A DNA stretch of 64,000 bases from Wyeomyia smithii (taxonomy: Eukaryota; Arthropoda; Insecta; Diptera; Culicidae). Position 1 is the stretch's first letter; the number at the start of each line of letters is the position of its first letter. Below are positions 21,886-33,917 of the stretch, in pieces. The stretch lies in the NCBI RefSeq assembly GCF_029784165.1, contig NC_073694.1, positions 162,638,342-162,702,341 on the forward strand, written 5' to 3'. A program made the translations under genes and the position numbers. Under the pieces are notes generated by a model. That model saw only the letters and a program-made list of their open reading frames with translations, was not told the DNA's origin and did not search any database.

Positions 21886-24290
21886 GTTCTTAAGAGACCA
21901 AAGTACGCGCAATTTCCTGCCATAATACATAAAAAATAAAAAAAAGGCAGCCTCGTTCATCACTCAAATTAAAGGCACGAATAATATCGTCATTGTTGTA
22001 TTCAGAAGTCCTTTTCTTAAGCAACCTTCATAACACAGAAACACAGTTCAACAAATCAACATAGTTAAAACAAAAAAATTACTATTTAAAAATTTTTAAA
22101 ATAAAGCCTTAATAAAAAAAACTAATAATTAAAAAAAACGCAATTTAATTTCGGTAACCTCGAGGATACTTACAATCCTGTGAGCCACTTCGACGGTTTT
22201 TTAACAAGTACAAACCGCAACCAGCTACCTCGCGTGAAACCGCGTCCACATTGTTTGCGTCCTTGCATCTGTCGTGTGGTAGAAAATTCCAGGTTGATGA
22301 GTTTTCACTGCCACGGGAGGATACAAACGTGAGAGCTCCCGCGGATGTACGGTTCCGACTAGACAAATTTGAAGGGTTTCCCGTTTTTTTACCTTGCTTT
22401 TGGGGTTTTTCATGAAACAGCGCGGTTTAACGTGGCTGGTAGACAGTCGGAAGAAGCGGAAATAGGAAGGCAGATTCCGCATCACAGCTGTTTGTGTATG
22501 TGTGAGTGTTTGGAACATGCAGTTGTTGACGATAGTCCACGTTAAGCTCGACTTCCACGCCTTAATGAAAGAGTATCTCTTCTATCCAATACCAGGTGAA
22601 GAGTACTGAACCGCTAGACGGAAAATCTAATTTAGATTTCGACGAACTGAAATCTGATATGTTTTTAATTGCTTTATCAGAGTACACTCTACAATATGTA
22701 AAATCGGAGCACCAGCAAGCGAAACGATTTCGAAAGAACTTTTTTAGTCAGCATTAATGGAAACGACATTTCAACAAGTGTAGAAAATTGTCGAGTATTA
22801 ATATAGATGTTTCTCTTGCTCCATCTTCTCGTTTCAAAACATTTTATTTAAATTATTTTTTTTTTTTTAATTTTTAATGCCTTCGAACATTGAAAATCAT
22901 ATTTCATATTGGGTCGAACTTGCCAATTTCATGGTACAAACAAGCTCAATCTAAACGGCTAAAATTGGCTTACTTAGTCAATTCACCTGAAAGTTGAAAC
23001 AAAAAGTTACTATACAGCACATTTCTACTAAATCCGGCTTTTGGCCGTGTGGTGATCAGAAAAGCCGCGTTGCATTCTGCCTTATGCCTGAATGCAGCAC
23101 AGTATGACAATGGCAGAAAGGTTTACTGCTAATCGCGGCAGAGGGCGGTAGCGAGGGCCCCACAAATGACAACCCGTGGGGACATCCATCAAGCGGTACC
23201 GCATGGTTCGCTCGGGTTCGCGATGAATAGGATGAATGGCGTTTTGATGGGATTTGCCAGCAGAATCGATAGTGTGAAAATTGGTTTTTGGGACCGGCTC
23301 GAGAACTTCGTCAGGAGGCAAATTTTAATCAAATGAAACATTATAGTTACGTTGGCGAACTGATATTGTAGATTGGATGTGGGTATTTGTGGTAATCGCT
23401 AGTTTCGCAAATTAGAAAATTATCATAATAACTTGATTTGGTTCTGAGAACAAGATAAATTTGCTTTTGCATTGAAAAAGTTACGTTTCCTCTCTATCGA
23501 TTAGATAAAGGATGTTGAGAAGAAGTAATGTTATTTTATCGTTCCGATAGAAGCGAGCACAACGGCTAGAAAAAAACGGCATCCATCCAATATTAAACGG
23601 GTTTAATGCTGCGGGACATGCTTTTGACACCTGTTTGTCCTAGGTAACCCCAATTATGTTGCAGTATCGAGGGAATATTGCCACAGCATTCTGCGGATGC
23701 ATAAAGACTCTGTTCAGTAAAGATCGGGGCCAGGTTTATCAACAACGGTGTATGAAAATCTTGCGGAAATGATAATTTAATTCAGCCTTCAGATATTTTC
23801 GGGAGTGTGAAAGCTTTCCCCAAGCTTTAGGGCAACACCGTCTGATAGAGTAACTTCCTGTGCTCGTTTGCAGTATTATTGACCGAACGTAGGTTCTGAA
23901 CGTGTGCATAAATACACGCACACACAACTGAGAGCTGAATGGTCACACCGGAATCGAAATGACGTGATCTTAATTAGACCGCACTCGTAGCAGAGAATGC
24001 ATCGGACGTACGTTTGCTTGGGCAGCGAGATCAAGCTGCAAATGTGGTCGCTTACTACCTACAATGCATGATGGAGTGAGTCCCTTGCCATGGAGCATGG
24101 TGCAAGCCAATTTGGACCCTGTACCTGCTCAAATCAGGTCAATTTGATAACTGACGATTCGATAACTGGCGTTAGTATGTTGCAGTACAACACACAGTGA
24201 GAGCAAGCTGATATTTAACTTCGCATCAAGTAAAGGAATCTCGGTCAGGTGTCATAATTCGATTACGATAACGGTCCAACATATATTACA
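21886..24290. other. Unassigned region
   Basis: AT-rich DNA. Short overlapping frames (for example near 22145-22518, 23082-23321 and 23739-23927 on minus) show no domain I recognise. No terminal repeats or promoters were identified. Confidence 0.3.
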
Positions 24291-25092
24291 GGGTGCGGAA
24301 GGAAAAAATGCCGTTTTTAAATTCCACTTTAAACTACTTTCAGCAATAATATTAAAATTTTCGAGTTCAACTATCTTTATTTCGTTCTTTCAAACAAATT
24401 TACATTGAAAATACACTGTACTCGGTGTGGCCAACATTTTTAAAATGACATCCTCAGAACAACACTGTAAACAGCGCATAACTTTGAACGCAGTCGCATT
24501 ATGACAGCCTTCCAAGTCTTGATGGAATGTTTGGCAGACTTGTGTTTTGATATCCAAAACTTTATGTTTGTCATCAGTCATCGTTGAGTCCGATTTGAAT
24601 CATGATGAATATCAACGAAGCATTTCGTTCTTTGAAATAACGATATACACAAGGGTATTCACACAGACAGACGATTGTGCAAGAAACACATTGATAAAAA
24701 ATTCTGTGTAAATTTTCAGAGAGAATTGCGTTATAAATCACTTGTAAACTAGCGCCGCCTGGTGACCTTATCGCTACAATACATTTTTTCACAGGTGTAC
24801 GAGGTTGGCGTTACTGGTTGCGCTATCTGGTTACGAATTGCTACTACAAAAAAAACATTGCACAAGTTTGGAACTCACCTTAAACGTCTGTCTGCGGTAT
24901 TGATATCGACGGCAGCATCAATGAAACACCACCAAGCCAAACATCATGGAACCTGCTAGATGTTCGATTTAGAACGAAAATATCACCCGACCCGGAATAT
25001 CCGCAAAATTTATTTTTGGAAATTAAGCGGTTTGTGTAGCTGCAGGACACAGCATTGCTGAAAAACTTTTCATCGGAGAACAGGATTACCAT
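24291..25092 (-). pseudogene. Degraded mariner-like transposon and transposase
   Basis: A likely terminus, CAGGGTGCGGAAGGAAAAAA, follows a TA near 24291. On the minus strand a frame at 25092-24880 reads ILFSDEKFF, the first-Asp block of Tc1/mariner transposases, and a later LGGVSLML. A frame at 24581-24390 has a VCQTFHQDLEGC block like the C-terminal helix of mosquito DD37-type mariner transposases. The second and third catalytic residues are not visible between them, so sequence has been lost or replaced at 24590-24880. The opposite terminus was not found. Confidence 0.5.
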
Positions 25093-25744
25093 TATTTTTC
25101 TTCAACAAAAAAGCAATCTCTTAGAAATAGTAACTCGTAGCTCCTTCTCTCGCTTCATAATGAAGTGGTATGGTGTTTCATTCTAGCTTTGGAAGAAGCC
25201 TAAAGCCCTCCATAACTCTCGTACGTGCAAACCGCGCACCTCTACGTTCCGGGTTCCGCTGCTTAGGTGAATTATGTCGAGACTTTTTAATGTGATAAAC
25301 TGTAGCCAAATGACATCTCATTACAATTTAAACCTTCTTCGGCGTCTCATTGACAAGCAGCAAACTGTCAATACCTTCTTTGGCGTTCATTTTCCATGTT
25401 TTTCTGAAAATTCTAGGCACTTTTCTAAGAGTCATCCCGTGACTAATTTTCTCTATCTCTTGTCATCATTGAGATACCTATATCTTTAAAAAAAATCAGC
25501 CCATTTGAAATATTAGTACAGATAAATTTTCGAAAAAAATATATTCTAAGTTGCTTAGGCCTACACACCCGCCAACTTTCAATAAATTCTGAGAGGGTGC
25601 TGTCATCTCCTCATTCAAGTCTGTGCGAAATCCTTCAATTTTTGGTGCGCAACTAAAGTTAGATCCACTTAATATTCGCTCACAGCTATCTGTTTACTGG
25701 GGCACCTCTAGTGGCAGTTACGAGAAAGTAATGACAGCGCAGTG
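25093..25744. other. Unassigned region
   Basis: No coding frame or repeat boundary recognised. Confidence 0.3.
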
Positions 25745-26250
25745 ATTTTCTGACGTGGGACTACGTCTTTGTTGTCTATACACTAAAGTCGCTTTTTATG
25801 CGGGGGATACATGCCGCGTAAAAAAACCGCGTAAATTCCGGAATCCGCGTAAAAAAACCGCGTAAATTCTGGAATCCGCGTAAAAAAAGCCGCGTGAAAA
25901 GAAACCCGCGTAAAAAGCGACCTCAGTGTACTGGTATGCATTCTGTAAAATTGGAAATGAAACTGGCAAATATTGCGTCAGATTTCAAACGATAATAACA
26001 GCATAGCAATAACCTGGATATGGATGGGATGGATAACAATAACCAATATGTTGGTGGATAGGTAAAATGTTGAACAATTTTGTAATACGCTAGTTATCAT
26101 TATTTTTTCATTACAAAGCGGTAAAAACCGATAAAAAGTGTCAAGGACAAATTTACGCGAACAATGAACCAACCATATGCGAGCCTTCCTAGCTCATACG
26201 ACATGAATAGACACCAACCATTCTATGTGGTATTCTCTGTATCATTCTAT
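25745..26250 (+). repeat. Dispersed repeat, copy 1 (interrupted by a MITE)
   Basis: Matches 55980-56320 at both ends: TGACGTGGGACTACGTCT near 25751 and a long block from TTTCAAACG (25982) to ATGAATAGACACCAA (26201). The CGCGTAAA MITE at 25781-25928 lies inside it and is absent from the other copy. Confidence 0.6.
25781..25928. mobile_element. CGCGTAAA MITE, copy A
   Basis: A 148-bp element with inverted ends CACTAAAGTCGCTTTTTATG and, read inward from the right, CACTGAGGTCGCTTTTTACG. TA flanks both sides (25779-25780 and 25929-25930). Between the ends CCGCGTAAA recurs about every 15-20 bp. Copies B and C are at 27938-28123 and 51083-51222. Confidence 0.78.
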
Positions 26251-26265
26251 ACCTATAAAAATGCA

Positions 26266-26292
26266 GTCCGGTCTGTCTGTCTGTCTGTCTGA
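26266..26292. repeat. (GTCT)n microsatellite
   Basis: A short GTCT tetranucleotide run at the start of a longer repeated region. Confidence 0.85.
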
Positions 26293-26386
26293 TCCATATA
26301 GGCACGGAAACTACCGAACCGATTGACGTGAAAATTTCTATGTAGGGGTTTAAGGGGCCGAAAAAGGTTCCTGTGATTGTTTGAGA

Positions 26387-26645
26387 CCCCTCCCTCTTCT
26401 GGAAGGGAGGGGTCCCAATAAACGAAATACAATTTTCTGCACATCTCAAAACCTAACCAAGCAAATGGAACCAAATTTTGCATGTGGATGTTTTAGGAGT
26501 AACAATTATGTCCATATTGGTTCGACACCCCTCCATCTTCTGGGAGGGAGGGGTTTCATACAAATGAAACACAAATTCCTCCACATCTCGAGAACTAACC
26601 AAGCAAATAGAACCAAATTTGGTAGCTGGATGTAGCTGGACTAAT
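26387..26645. repeat. Tandem repeat, period about 141 bp
   Basis: Two diverged units start at 26387 and 26528. Each begins with CCCCTCC(C/A)TCTTCTGG, then GGGAGGGGT, a CACATCTC block and AACCAAGCAAAT(G/A)GAACCAA. The CCCTCC/GGGAGG pair makes a small hairpin in each unit. Confidence 0.75.
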
Positions 26646-26825
26646 GGTGATTGCAAGTTTATCTCATGAATATGATTACAAAACCATGAATTACTCAACA
26701 AGAATTGAACATTTTTTCAACGGTTATAATTTTTTATTATTATTTTTTTTTATCTTCGATATTCACTTAATAATCGTGACCGACAAAATATCGAATTAGT
26801 AAGTTCCTGAAAATACAAATTTAAA

Positions 26826-26985
26826 AAAGAGTAAGAGTCGGCGAGTGCTTATGAATTTTTTGTCCATTTACCAAGGTCTATTCAAAATCATCCTAAAAAT
26901 ACTAATTTATAGAAGAGTAAGAGTCGGCAAGTGCTTATGAATTTTTTGTCCTTTTACCAAGGTCTATTCAGAATAATTTTGTTAC
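26826..26985. repeat. Tandem duplication, period 86 bp
   Basis: GAGTAAGAGTCGGC starts at 26829 and again at 26915; each is followed by GTGCTTATGAATTTTTTGTC and CCAAGGTCTATTCA with very few differences. Confidence 0.85.
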
Positions 26986-26999
26986 ATTTCAACATCGTT

Positions 27000-27937
27000 A
27001 GATATTTTTTATATTTAACTTTACAAATAAAATAATATACTTATATTAGCTGTCTCCGTAATGTAATACAGTGAATGTAATTGTTGGCAAATGTAACAAA
27101 CTTGTGGAGCAAAAAAAATAAATCTTTTTAAACTTTAACTCCGTTGTAATTGTTAAATGGTGTTTGCACAAAAAAAAACAACATCACCAGCAGACTTCCT
27201 GAAATCTCGCTCGCACAAAGAAGAGCCAGTGTGCTTTGCGCTACAAGTCTCGTTTCTCATTCAGTCGCTTCGTGCTGTGTGCAGCGTGCGAGCGAGAAAA
27301 CTTACCATTCGTACGAGCCATGTCTCGTCGCATGGGAATTTTTATTGCGACGTACACGAAGATATCTCGTCTCTCAACTTAACGAGTGCGGTGCATGGGC
27401 GTCGCGTACTTGAGACAGCTTGCGTGCAAATTCTCGTGAGCTTGTCTCGCGAGCTTGCCTCGCATGTTGCTTTGCGCTAATGGTGCGAGAAGGAAATTGA
27501 TTTTGCGCAGAAGGAAACAGGCAGGGGATTTTATGTTGTTTTTCATTTACGGTGTTATAGCAGCATGCATCAAAACACCGTTAGAATTATCAATGATATA
27601 ACCTAGTTTATTTATTTATCAATTCAAAATTCTGTGATTAATTCATCCGACTTTTGTTAACATGAATTAGGAACGTTTTGTTACTATACTTATTATGCTA
27701 ACGGTACGAAAATGCACCGGATGCAGAGTGTTACGTTGGTTAACAGAAGTGTTCCTTTCGTCGGTTTAGATGTCATTGACTATCTTATGATAGAACTCTG
27801 TTTTGTATTTCTAAGGATAAAAAATGTGGTTTGAAATTACAACATAAGTTTTTCGGGAGTTAAAAATAGTAAAACCATTGAAATTGTTTATATTTTCTAG
27901 TACATGTTGATGTTGGATAGAATTTTCGAATTGAGTA
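27000..27937. other. Unassigned region
   Basis: AT-rich except for a GC-richer block at about 27180-27480 with many TCTCG and GCGAG words. That block resembles in style the region at 28420-28800. Its open frames are Ser/Arg-rich and unconvincing. Confidence 0.3.
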
Positions 27938-28123
27938 CATTAAAGTCGCTTTTTATGCGGGGATACATGCCGCGTAAAAAACCGCGTAAATTCCGGAATC
28001 CGCGTAAAAAAACCGCGTAAATTCTGCAATCCGAGTGAAGAGGAACCGAAATCCGCAAGAAAAAAAAATACCGCGTAAATTTCGGAATCCACGTAAAAAA
28101 ACCGCGTAAAAGCGACCTTAGTG
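27938..28123. mobile_element. CGCGTAAA MITE, copy B
   Basis: A 186-bp relative of copy A: left end CATTAAAGTCGCTTTTTATG, right end GCGACCTTAGTG, TA on both sides (27936-27937, 28124-28125). The internal CCGCGTAAA array is longer than in copy A, with a diverged middle. Confidence 0.78.
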
Positions 28124-28254
28124 TATAGATATTGCAAATCAGGTTCTGAAGGTTCGTGATAATCTGATCGTAGTAATATAGTTTTGTGAATTCTTCCGAT
28201 TAATACACCTTCAGAAGGGTCTGACGGCATATATCGTATGTAGGTACGGTAGGC

Positions 28255-28410
28255 AGCCTATACACCAGAGAGACGCAGAGACACTCACCGTTAAGGCAAC
28301 TGTCAACATCAAAACGGATAACGGCAATGCAAAATTATACAGCTCGCCCGTTTTGATGTTAACAGTTTCCTCAACGGTGAGTGCTTTGTCATTTCTCTAA
28401 TATACAGTTT
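28255..28410. mobile_element. Foldback MITE, copy 2
   Basis: Same arms as copies at 17103 and 43562. Left outer end CAGCCTATACACCAGAGAGA is shared with copy 1, but the ~30-bp spacer is in the opposite orientation to copy 1. Confidence 0.82.
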
Positions 28411-28417
28411 CACTAAG

Positions 28418-28800
28418 GTACAGTACGGGCGTCTCGCTCAGTTCGTAAAGCGATAAGACAACGTGTGGTGCGCCGTAGTCTCTTACCGAAGAAAAAGAAG
28501 AAAAGAAACCTCTCGTCGTTTCAGCGCGTGTACAGGAAGTCTGTGTACACGAGAAAGTCTCACGAGCTGTAGCGCACGAGCTGTATCAAGTATGTACAGT
28601 ACGGGCGTCTCGCTCAGTTCGTAGTGCGATGAAACATCGCCTTGCGCATCGCAATCCGAACCGAAAGAGAAGCGAAAGAGCAACCTGCAAATTGCATGTG
28701 ACGTGTCTCGTCTCGTCGCACATGCATGGAAATTCTACGAGCGAGAGAAAGATTTCTCTCGTCGCTTGAAAAAAAAAGCGCGTGCACGGGAAGTCTGATC
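28418..28800. repeat. Partial tandem duplication rich in CTCG words
   Basis: ACAGTACGGGCGTCTCGCTC occurs at 28420 and 28596, and GCGCGTG(T/C)AC(A/G)GGAAGTCTG at about 28524 and 28778. The second unit carries an extra ~75 bp between these blocks. Confidence 0.7.
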
Positions 28801-28837
28801 ACCAGTGTAAATGAAGTTCTTTCGAGTGTTTTAGTTT

Positions 28838-28890
28838 TTAAATAGTTTATTTGACACGGCACGATACAATTTATGTTTAACTGAGCCAAG
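28838..28890 (-). mobile_element. LINE 3'-end fragment
   Basis: On the plus strand TTTATTTGACACGGCAC, then ACAATTTA(T/A)TGTTTAAC, matches the 3' end of the LINE at 62318-64000 (minus). Only about 50 bp survive, so it is a severely 5'-truncated insertion. Confidence 0.55.
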
Positions 28891-28969
28891 TACATTTTTT
28901 TGAAGTAGAATACTTCTCTCAGGAAGTTCGGCTACATAGGGATGTGAAATGAAAATCTAAAACCGAAAA

Positions 28970-29200
28970 AAGTGAAAAATATGTCCAATTTCAAATGCTA
29001 ATAAATTGTTTAGTATTCGATGGATTTCCTTCGTTCTTGCAGCAATAGATTGGAAAATCTTCTAAGATTCTTCCCAAAAGAAGATAATTGTAATGTTATT
29101 ATTCACACTATTGTACTATTGAAAATAGTCAAGCTTTGTCAAAACGAAAAATTCGAGCTCTGATTGGTCGTTATATGCTTGCTTCCCAAGCACGGTCGAC
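28970..29200 (+). repeat. Dispersed repeat related to 20170-20400
   Basis: Shared blocks with 20170-20400 and with 29910-30020: CAAATGCTAA, GATGGATTTCCTTCG, an ATTGAAAATAGTCAAGC block and GATTGGTCGTTAT. No coding capacity. Confidence 0.5.
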
Positions 29201-29240
29201 AGAACCATATACCTTGCAATTGAAAACATGCTATTTGGCC

Positions 29241-29248
29241 TATATAAG
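29241..29248 (+). promoter_or_regulatory. Candidate TATA box
   Basis: TATATAAG lies upstream of a TCAG-containing stretch, but no downstream gene was recognised; it may be part of a repeat. Confidence 0.25.
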
Positions 29249-29356
29249 AGCCTGTTTCAGCTGAAGCCGCTCATAATAGTTCTAGACAGCGACAACAGCA
29301 GTCGTCCTCCCTTAGCAGCAGCACTAGCATTGCAGTGGATACCAGCGATAGCGGAT

Positions 29357-29553
29357 AGCGGCCAAAGCTGTGGCGTAGCAATGGATAGTGCACTATTTGC
29401 AGTGGATCCCAGCAGCTGGGCCAGCTGATGCAGGGACAGCGGATACCAATGGGAGCGTATAGCGGTCACAACTGTGGTATGGCTATGGACAGCGCACTAG
29501 TTGCAGTGGATCTCAGCATCGATAGCGGCTGATGCAGTAAGGCACTTTAGTGA
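29357..29553. repeat. Tandem duplication, period about 103 bp
   Basis: AGCGG(C/T)CA(A/C)A(G/A)CTGTGG starts at 29358 and 29461, and TTGCAGTGGATC(C/T)CAGCA recurs in each unit. The open frame across it is low-complexity and not supported as a gene. Confidence 0.7.
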
Positions 29554-29560
29554 AATGCAG

Positions 29561-30235
29561 TCTCTGTGCGATAGTGGGCACTAGTAAATGCATTCAATGA
29601 AAAGTTGACTCATTTTGATAACACGTGAGCCGTCTAGTTTTGAGTGTTATATCAGCATTTTACTGTTTATTTTATCACAACGAATACTTTGTTCGCACTT
29701 TCAGTGATATCTTATCCGATACTAAATTGAACAACATATTGTCCTTTTCAGGATGAAAAAAAAACGTTAATGTTTTCTCTTGAGTTAATTTACATTTTTA
29801 AATTTGTAAAAGTTATAAATTTTACTTTATTTCCGTGTCTCAGAACGTACTGAATTATCTTTTCCTTCAGTCATAAGCACGACATCCGAAAAAATTTCAT
29901 CTCAAAATTTAAAAATTGTCAAGCCCCAACCATGACAAGCAACTTACTATATTATTGAAAATGGTCAATCCTTGTTGAAGCGTAAAATTCGATTGATCTG
30001 ATTAGTCATCGTTTATTTACTAGAAAAAATGACTGTCACGCAAGCATCTTTCTTGTAAAAGTATTCTGCTTCAACCTTGCGGTCGTGGCTTTGCACACAA
30101 CCCTTCTGTTTTTAAATTCTAAACTAGCAGGGAAAAGAGGGAGGCTTTTTCTTTCTTCTCGCGGCCGACTAAGAGCTAGTGGGGATTTAAGGTGAGAGGA
30201 GGGGAGTTACAATTTTGATTTTAACTATATTGAGT
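29561..30235. other. Unassigned region
   Basis: AT-rich; about 29910-30020 is a third copy of the dispersed repeat at 28970. Nothing else recognised. Confidence 0.35.
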
Positions 30236-30464
30236 TATACGATTTATTTATTTGTACATGGCTAAGCAGTGATGTTCTATTTGAGCAGTTTGGACTGAGG
30301 TGTCTGCGTGAACATGAAGATGCCGAGTCTTCGTTTGAGTGTCTCCAGCTTAGTGTATCATCTTCTTTCAGCGTGTAGCGGGAATGGTAATCTAACAAAT
30401 AGATAGAAGAGTTTCATATTTTAATACCAGCGTGTTTTATGAACACGTATAGCTGTATCATGTA

Positions 30465-33400
30465 CTAGAGATCACCGCTTCCCAGAATGTCTCTAACGGG
30501 TACGTTCGGTTGTTTTCCTCGGGCCCGAAGGGAATCTATAAGCTCAGACCTAACACCACAGTATTCGGTACACGACCAAACAACATGCTCGATGTCATGG
30601 TAGCCATCGCCACAAACGCAGTGATTACTGTCTACAAGCCCTATACGAAAGAGATGCGTGTTTAACGTGTAGTGATTGGACATAAGTCTGGACATCACGC
30701 GAATGAAGTCCCGACCTACATCCAACCCCTTGAACCATGCTTTCGTCGATACCTTAGGAAAAATGGAATGTAGCCACCGTCCCAGTTCATCTGAGTTCCA
30801 TGATAATTGCCAACTGTTGAGTGTTCTCTGACGCAAAATGCTATAAAATTCATCATAAGCAATTGGTCTTTCATAAATATCGCCGTCAATAGCACCCACC
30901 TTAGCTAAAGAGTCAGCCTTTTCGTTACCCGGAATCGAGCAATGAGAAGGGACCCACGCTAAGGTAACCCGGTAATTTTTATCTGTTAAAGCACTTAAAA
31001 ACCGCCGTATTTTCCCCAGGAAATACGGGGTGTGCTTCACAGGCTTCATTGATCGCAGAGCCTCAATGGCACTGAGACTATCTGTGAAGATGAAGTAGTG
31101 GTCTATGGGTAGGGTTTCGATGATTCCAAGAGAGTACCGAATAGCAGCAAGTTCTGCGACGTACACGGAAGCAGGAGCATCGAGTTTGTAGGAGGCGGTA
31201 AAATTTTCGTGGAAAACACCGAAGCCAGTGGACTCATCTAGATTAGATCCGTCAGTGAAAAACCTTTTATCATAACTAACATGTTTAAACTTATTGGAAA
31301 AAATCTTAGGGATCTCTTGGGGTCGCAATTGATCCGGGATACCAGAAATGTCTTGTTTCATGGTGGTTTCGAAGAATATAGCATTATTAGAACTAGCTAA
31401 AAGTGCGACATTGGAGGAATCGTATGAAGAAGGATTTATATCTTGAGCCATATAGTCAAAATATAAAGTCATAAATCTGGATTGAGATTGAAGGTCGACC
31501 AACCCCTCGAAATTTTTAATTACTAATGGGTTCATAACTGTGCATCGAATTAACAACCGGTAAGAGAGATTCCAAAAACGATGTTTCAACGGAAGAATAC
31601 CCGCTAACACTTCGAGACTCATCGTATGGGTCGACTGCATGCAACCCAAGGCAATACGCAAGCAACGATATTGTATTCTCTCTAATTTTATAATGTGCGT
31701 GTTCGCGGCGGAGCGAAAGCAGAAACAGCCGTACTCAAGAACTGACAATATCGTTGTTTGGTATAACCTTAGAAGGTCTCCTGGGTGAGCACCCCACCAA
31801 GTTCCGGTAATCGTACGAAGAAAATTAATCCTCTGTTGGCATTTTTGTGTCAGATACCTAATATGACAAGCCCAGGTGCATTTGGAGTCGAACCAGACCC
31901 CGAGATATTTAGCGACTAAAACCTGAGAGATCGTTTTACCCGTTAGTAGGAGGTGCAGCTGAGCTGGGTTATGCTTCCTAGAAAAAACGACCAGCTCAGT
32001 TTTCTCCGGAGAGAATTCGATACCCAGCTTAAGAGCCCATTCAGACAAATTGTCTAAGGTATCTTGCAATGGTCCTTGCAGATCGCTAGCCTTGCCACCA
32101 GTTATGGATACAACGCTATCGTCTGCAAGTTGCCTTAGCGTGCATGAATTTGCAAGACATTCATCGATGTCATTGACGTAAAAATTATATAAGAGAGGAC
32201 TTAAACATGAGCCCTGGGGGAGGCCCATTTGCTCTTTTCGAGCAAAGGCTAGTTGAATTTCAGTAGAAAGCAACGCTAGGCAATCGTTCGTCCCTTTGCC
32301 CCGGCGAAAGCCAAATTGAGTATCTGAAAGTAACCCGTTTGTTTCGACCCATTTGTCTTACCGTAAGAGGATCATTTTCTCCATTAATTTCCGGAGGCAA
32401 GAGAGCATCGCAAACGGCCTATATGAATTGTGATCAGAGGCAGGTTTCCCGGGTTTCCGAATAGCAATGACTTTTACCTCCCTCCAGTCATGCGGAACAA
32501 TATTTAGCTCAAGAAACTTGTTGAACAAATTCAACAAGCGTCTTTTTGCAGAGTCGGGTAGATTCTTCAACAGGTTGAATTTTATTCTATCTAACCCTGG
32601 AGCCTTATTGTTGCACGACAGGAGAGCCATTGAAAATTCCAACATCGAAAATGGAGGCTCTTCCGTAGTTACTAATAACGTGTCGCGAAAGGTTTTCTGT
32701 TCCGGTTCAGAGTCTGGACAGACCTTTTTGGCAAAATCGAGTATCCAGCGATCTGAATACTCTTCGCTTTCATTCGAAACGTCACGGTTCCGCATGCGCC
32801 TGGCGGTATCCCAAAGCGTGCTCATCGCTGTTTCCCTGGACAACGCGTTTACGACCCGCGGCCAGTACCCGCGTTTTTTCGCCTTTACTAAGTTCTTCAT
32901 CTGCCTGCCCAGTGCCTCGTACTTTCGAAGCAGGTTGACAGTGCCGTACTCCCGGTAGTCCTTATACGCCGCGGACCTTCGCGCGTACAGCTCAGAGCAC
33001 TCTTTGTCCCACCATTTGTTGGGAGGGCGCTGTCTAATCGTTACCCCGGGTATCGGTTTCGTCTGAGCTTGAGTCGCGGCGTCGATTATCAAGCCAGCTA
33101 AGAACGCGTATTCTTCCTCCGGAGGAAGTTCCTCGTGAGTCTCGATAGATTGCGCTATAATAGACTCATAACACTTCCAATCAATATTACGTGTAAGGTC
33201 GTAGGAAATATTGATTGGGTTCGGGGGAGTTGAACCATTAGCAATTGATATAACGATTGGAAGATGATCACTACCGTGGGGATCGTTGATTACTTTCCAC
33301 TGGCAATCTAACGCTAGTGATGTCGAGCAAAGGGATAGGTCAAGCACGCTTTCACGTGCTGGAGGATTAGGTACACGTGTCGCTTCCCCAGTATTCAAAA

Positions 33401-33917
33401 CTGTCATATTGAAGTCGTCGATCAAGTTACAGATTAAAGAAGATCGGTTGTCGTCGTACAGCGACCCCCATAGCGAACAGTGAGAATTAAAATCTCCCAA
33501 TATCAAAAAAGGCGCGGGAAGCAACTTTGCTATATCAGTGAGATGCTTCTGTTCAATCCGCGCGGATGGAGGCATATATAACGAAACAAGGCATAGGTCT
33601 TTTCCATTCATATTCGTTTGAATGGCAACGACTTCAATATTCGAGATCGAGGGGAGGTCGACTCGGAAGAAGGAATAGCACTTTTTAATCCCTAAAAGTA
33701 CCCCTCCACCGTGTGAGTCTCGATCTCGACGAATAATGTTAAAATCGTGGAAATTGAGTTGATCGTTTGAATTGAGAAAGGTTTCACAGAGCGCAAATGC
33801 GTCACAATTGTATGTATTTATTAAATGAGAAAATAGATCGAATTTGGGGATGATACTTCTGCAATTCCACTGTAATACAGTGATAAAATTCCTAACCTCT
33901 TTCGCCGTATTAGTCAT
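30465..33917 (-). pseudogene. LINE ORF2: endonuclease-RT-RNase H, with stop and RT deletion
   Basis: ORF2 starts at the ATG at 33917. The APE-type endonuclease reads VLQWNCRSI, ALCETFL, ILGDFNSHCSLWG and GSDHLPIV. The RT follows, with NSYRPFAMLSCLRK and then a TAA at 32360-32358. The same frame resumes with QFGFRRGKGTNDCL and later GLPQGSCLSPLLYN and LADDSVV (motif C). Between QLAFARKEQM and GLPQGS the segment that normally holds RT motif A and its catalytic Asp is missing, although the frame stays open. RNase H is well kept: FTDGS, AELAAIRYSLG, FTDSLSAIEAL and GNEKADSLAK. A Cys/His cluster (CVCGDGYHDIEH...C) closes the protein. The copy cannot reverse transcribe. Confidence 0.88.

Noticed and set aside
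26266..26645. A CRISPR-like array
   Set aside because: Only two diverged 141-bp units and no short identical repeats with unique spacers; eukaryotic context.
27150..27480. A Ser/Arg-rich protein gene
   Set aside because: Two frames are open over the same CTCG-rich repeat-like DNA; this is a composition effect.
25781..28123. CRISPR-like or satellite array of CCGCGTAAA
   Set aside because: Units lie inside two separate elements with TIRs and TA flanks, so they are MITE cores.
32467..32958. A 163-residue frame on the plus strand
   Set aside because: It is the antisense shadow of the LINE ORF2 endonuclease-RT linker.
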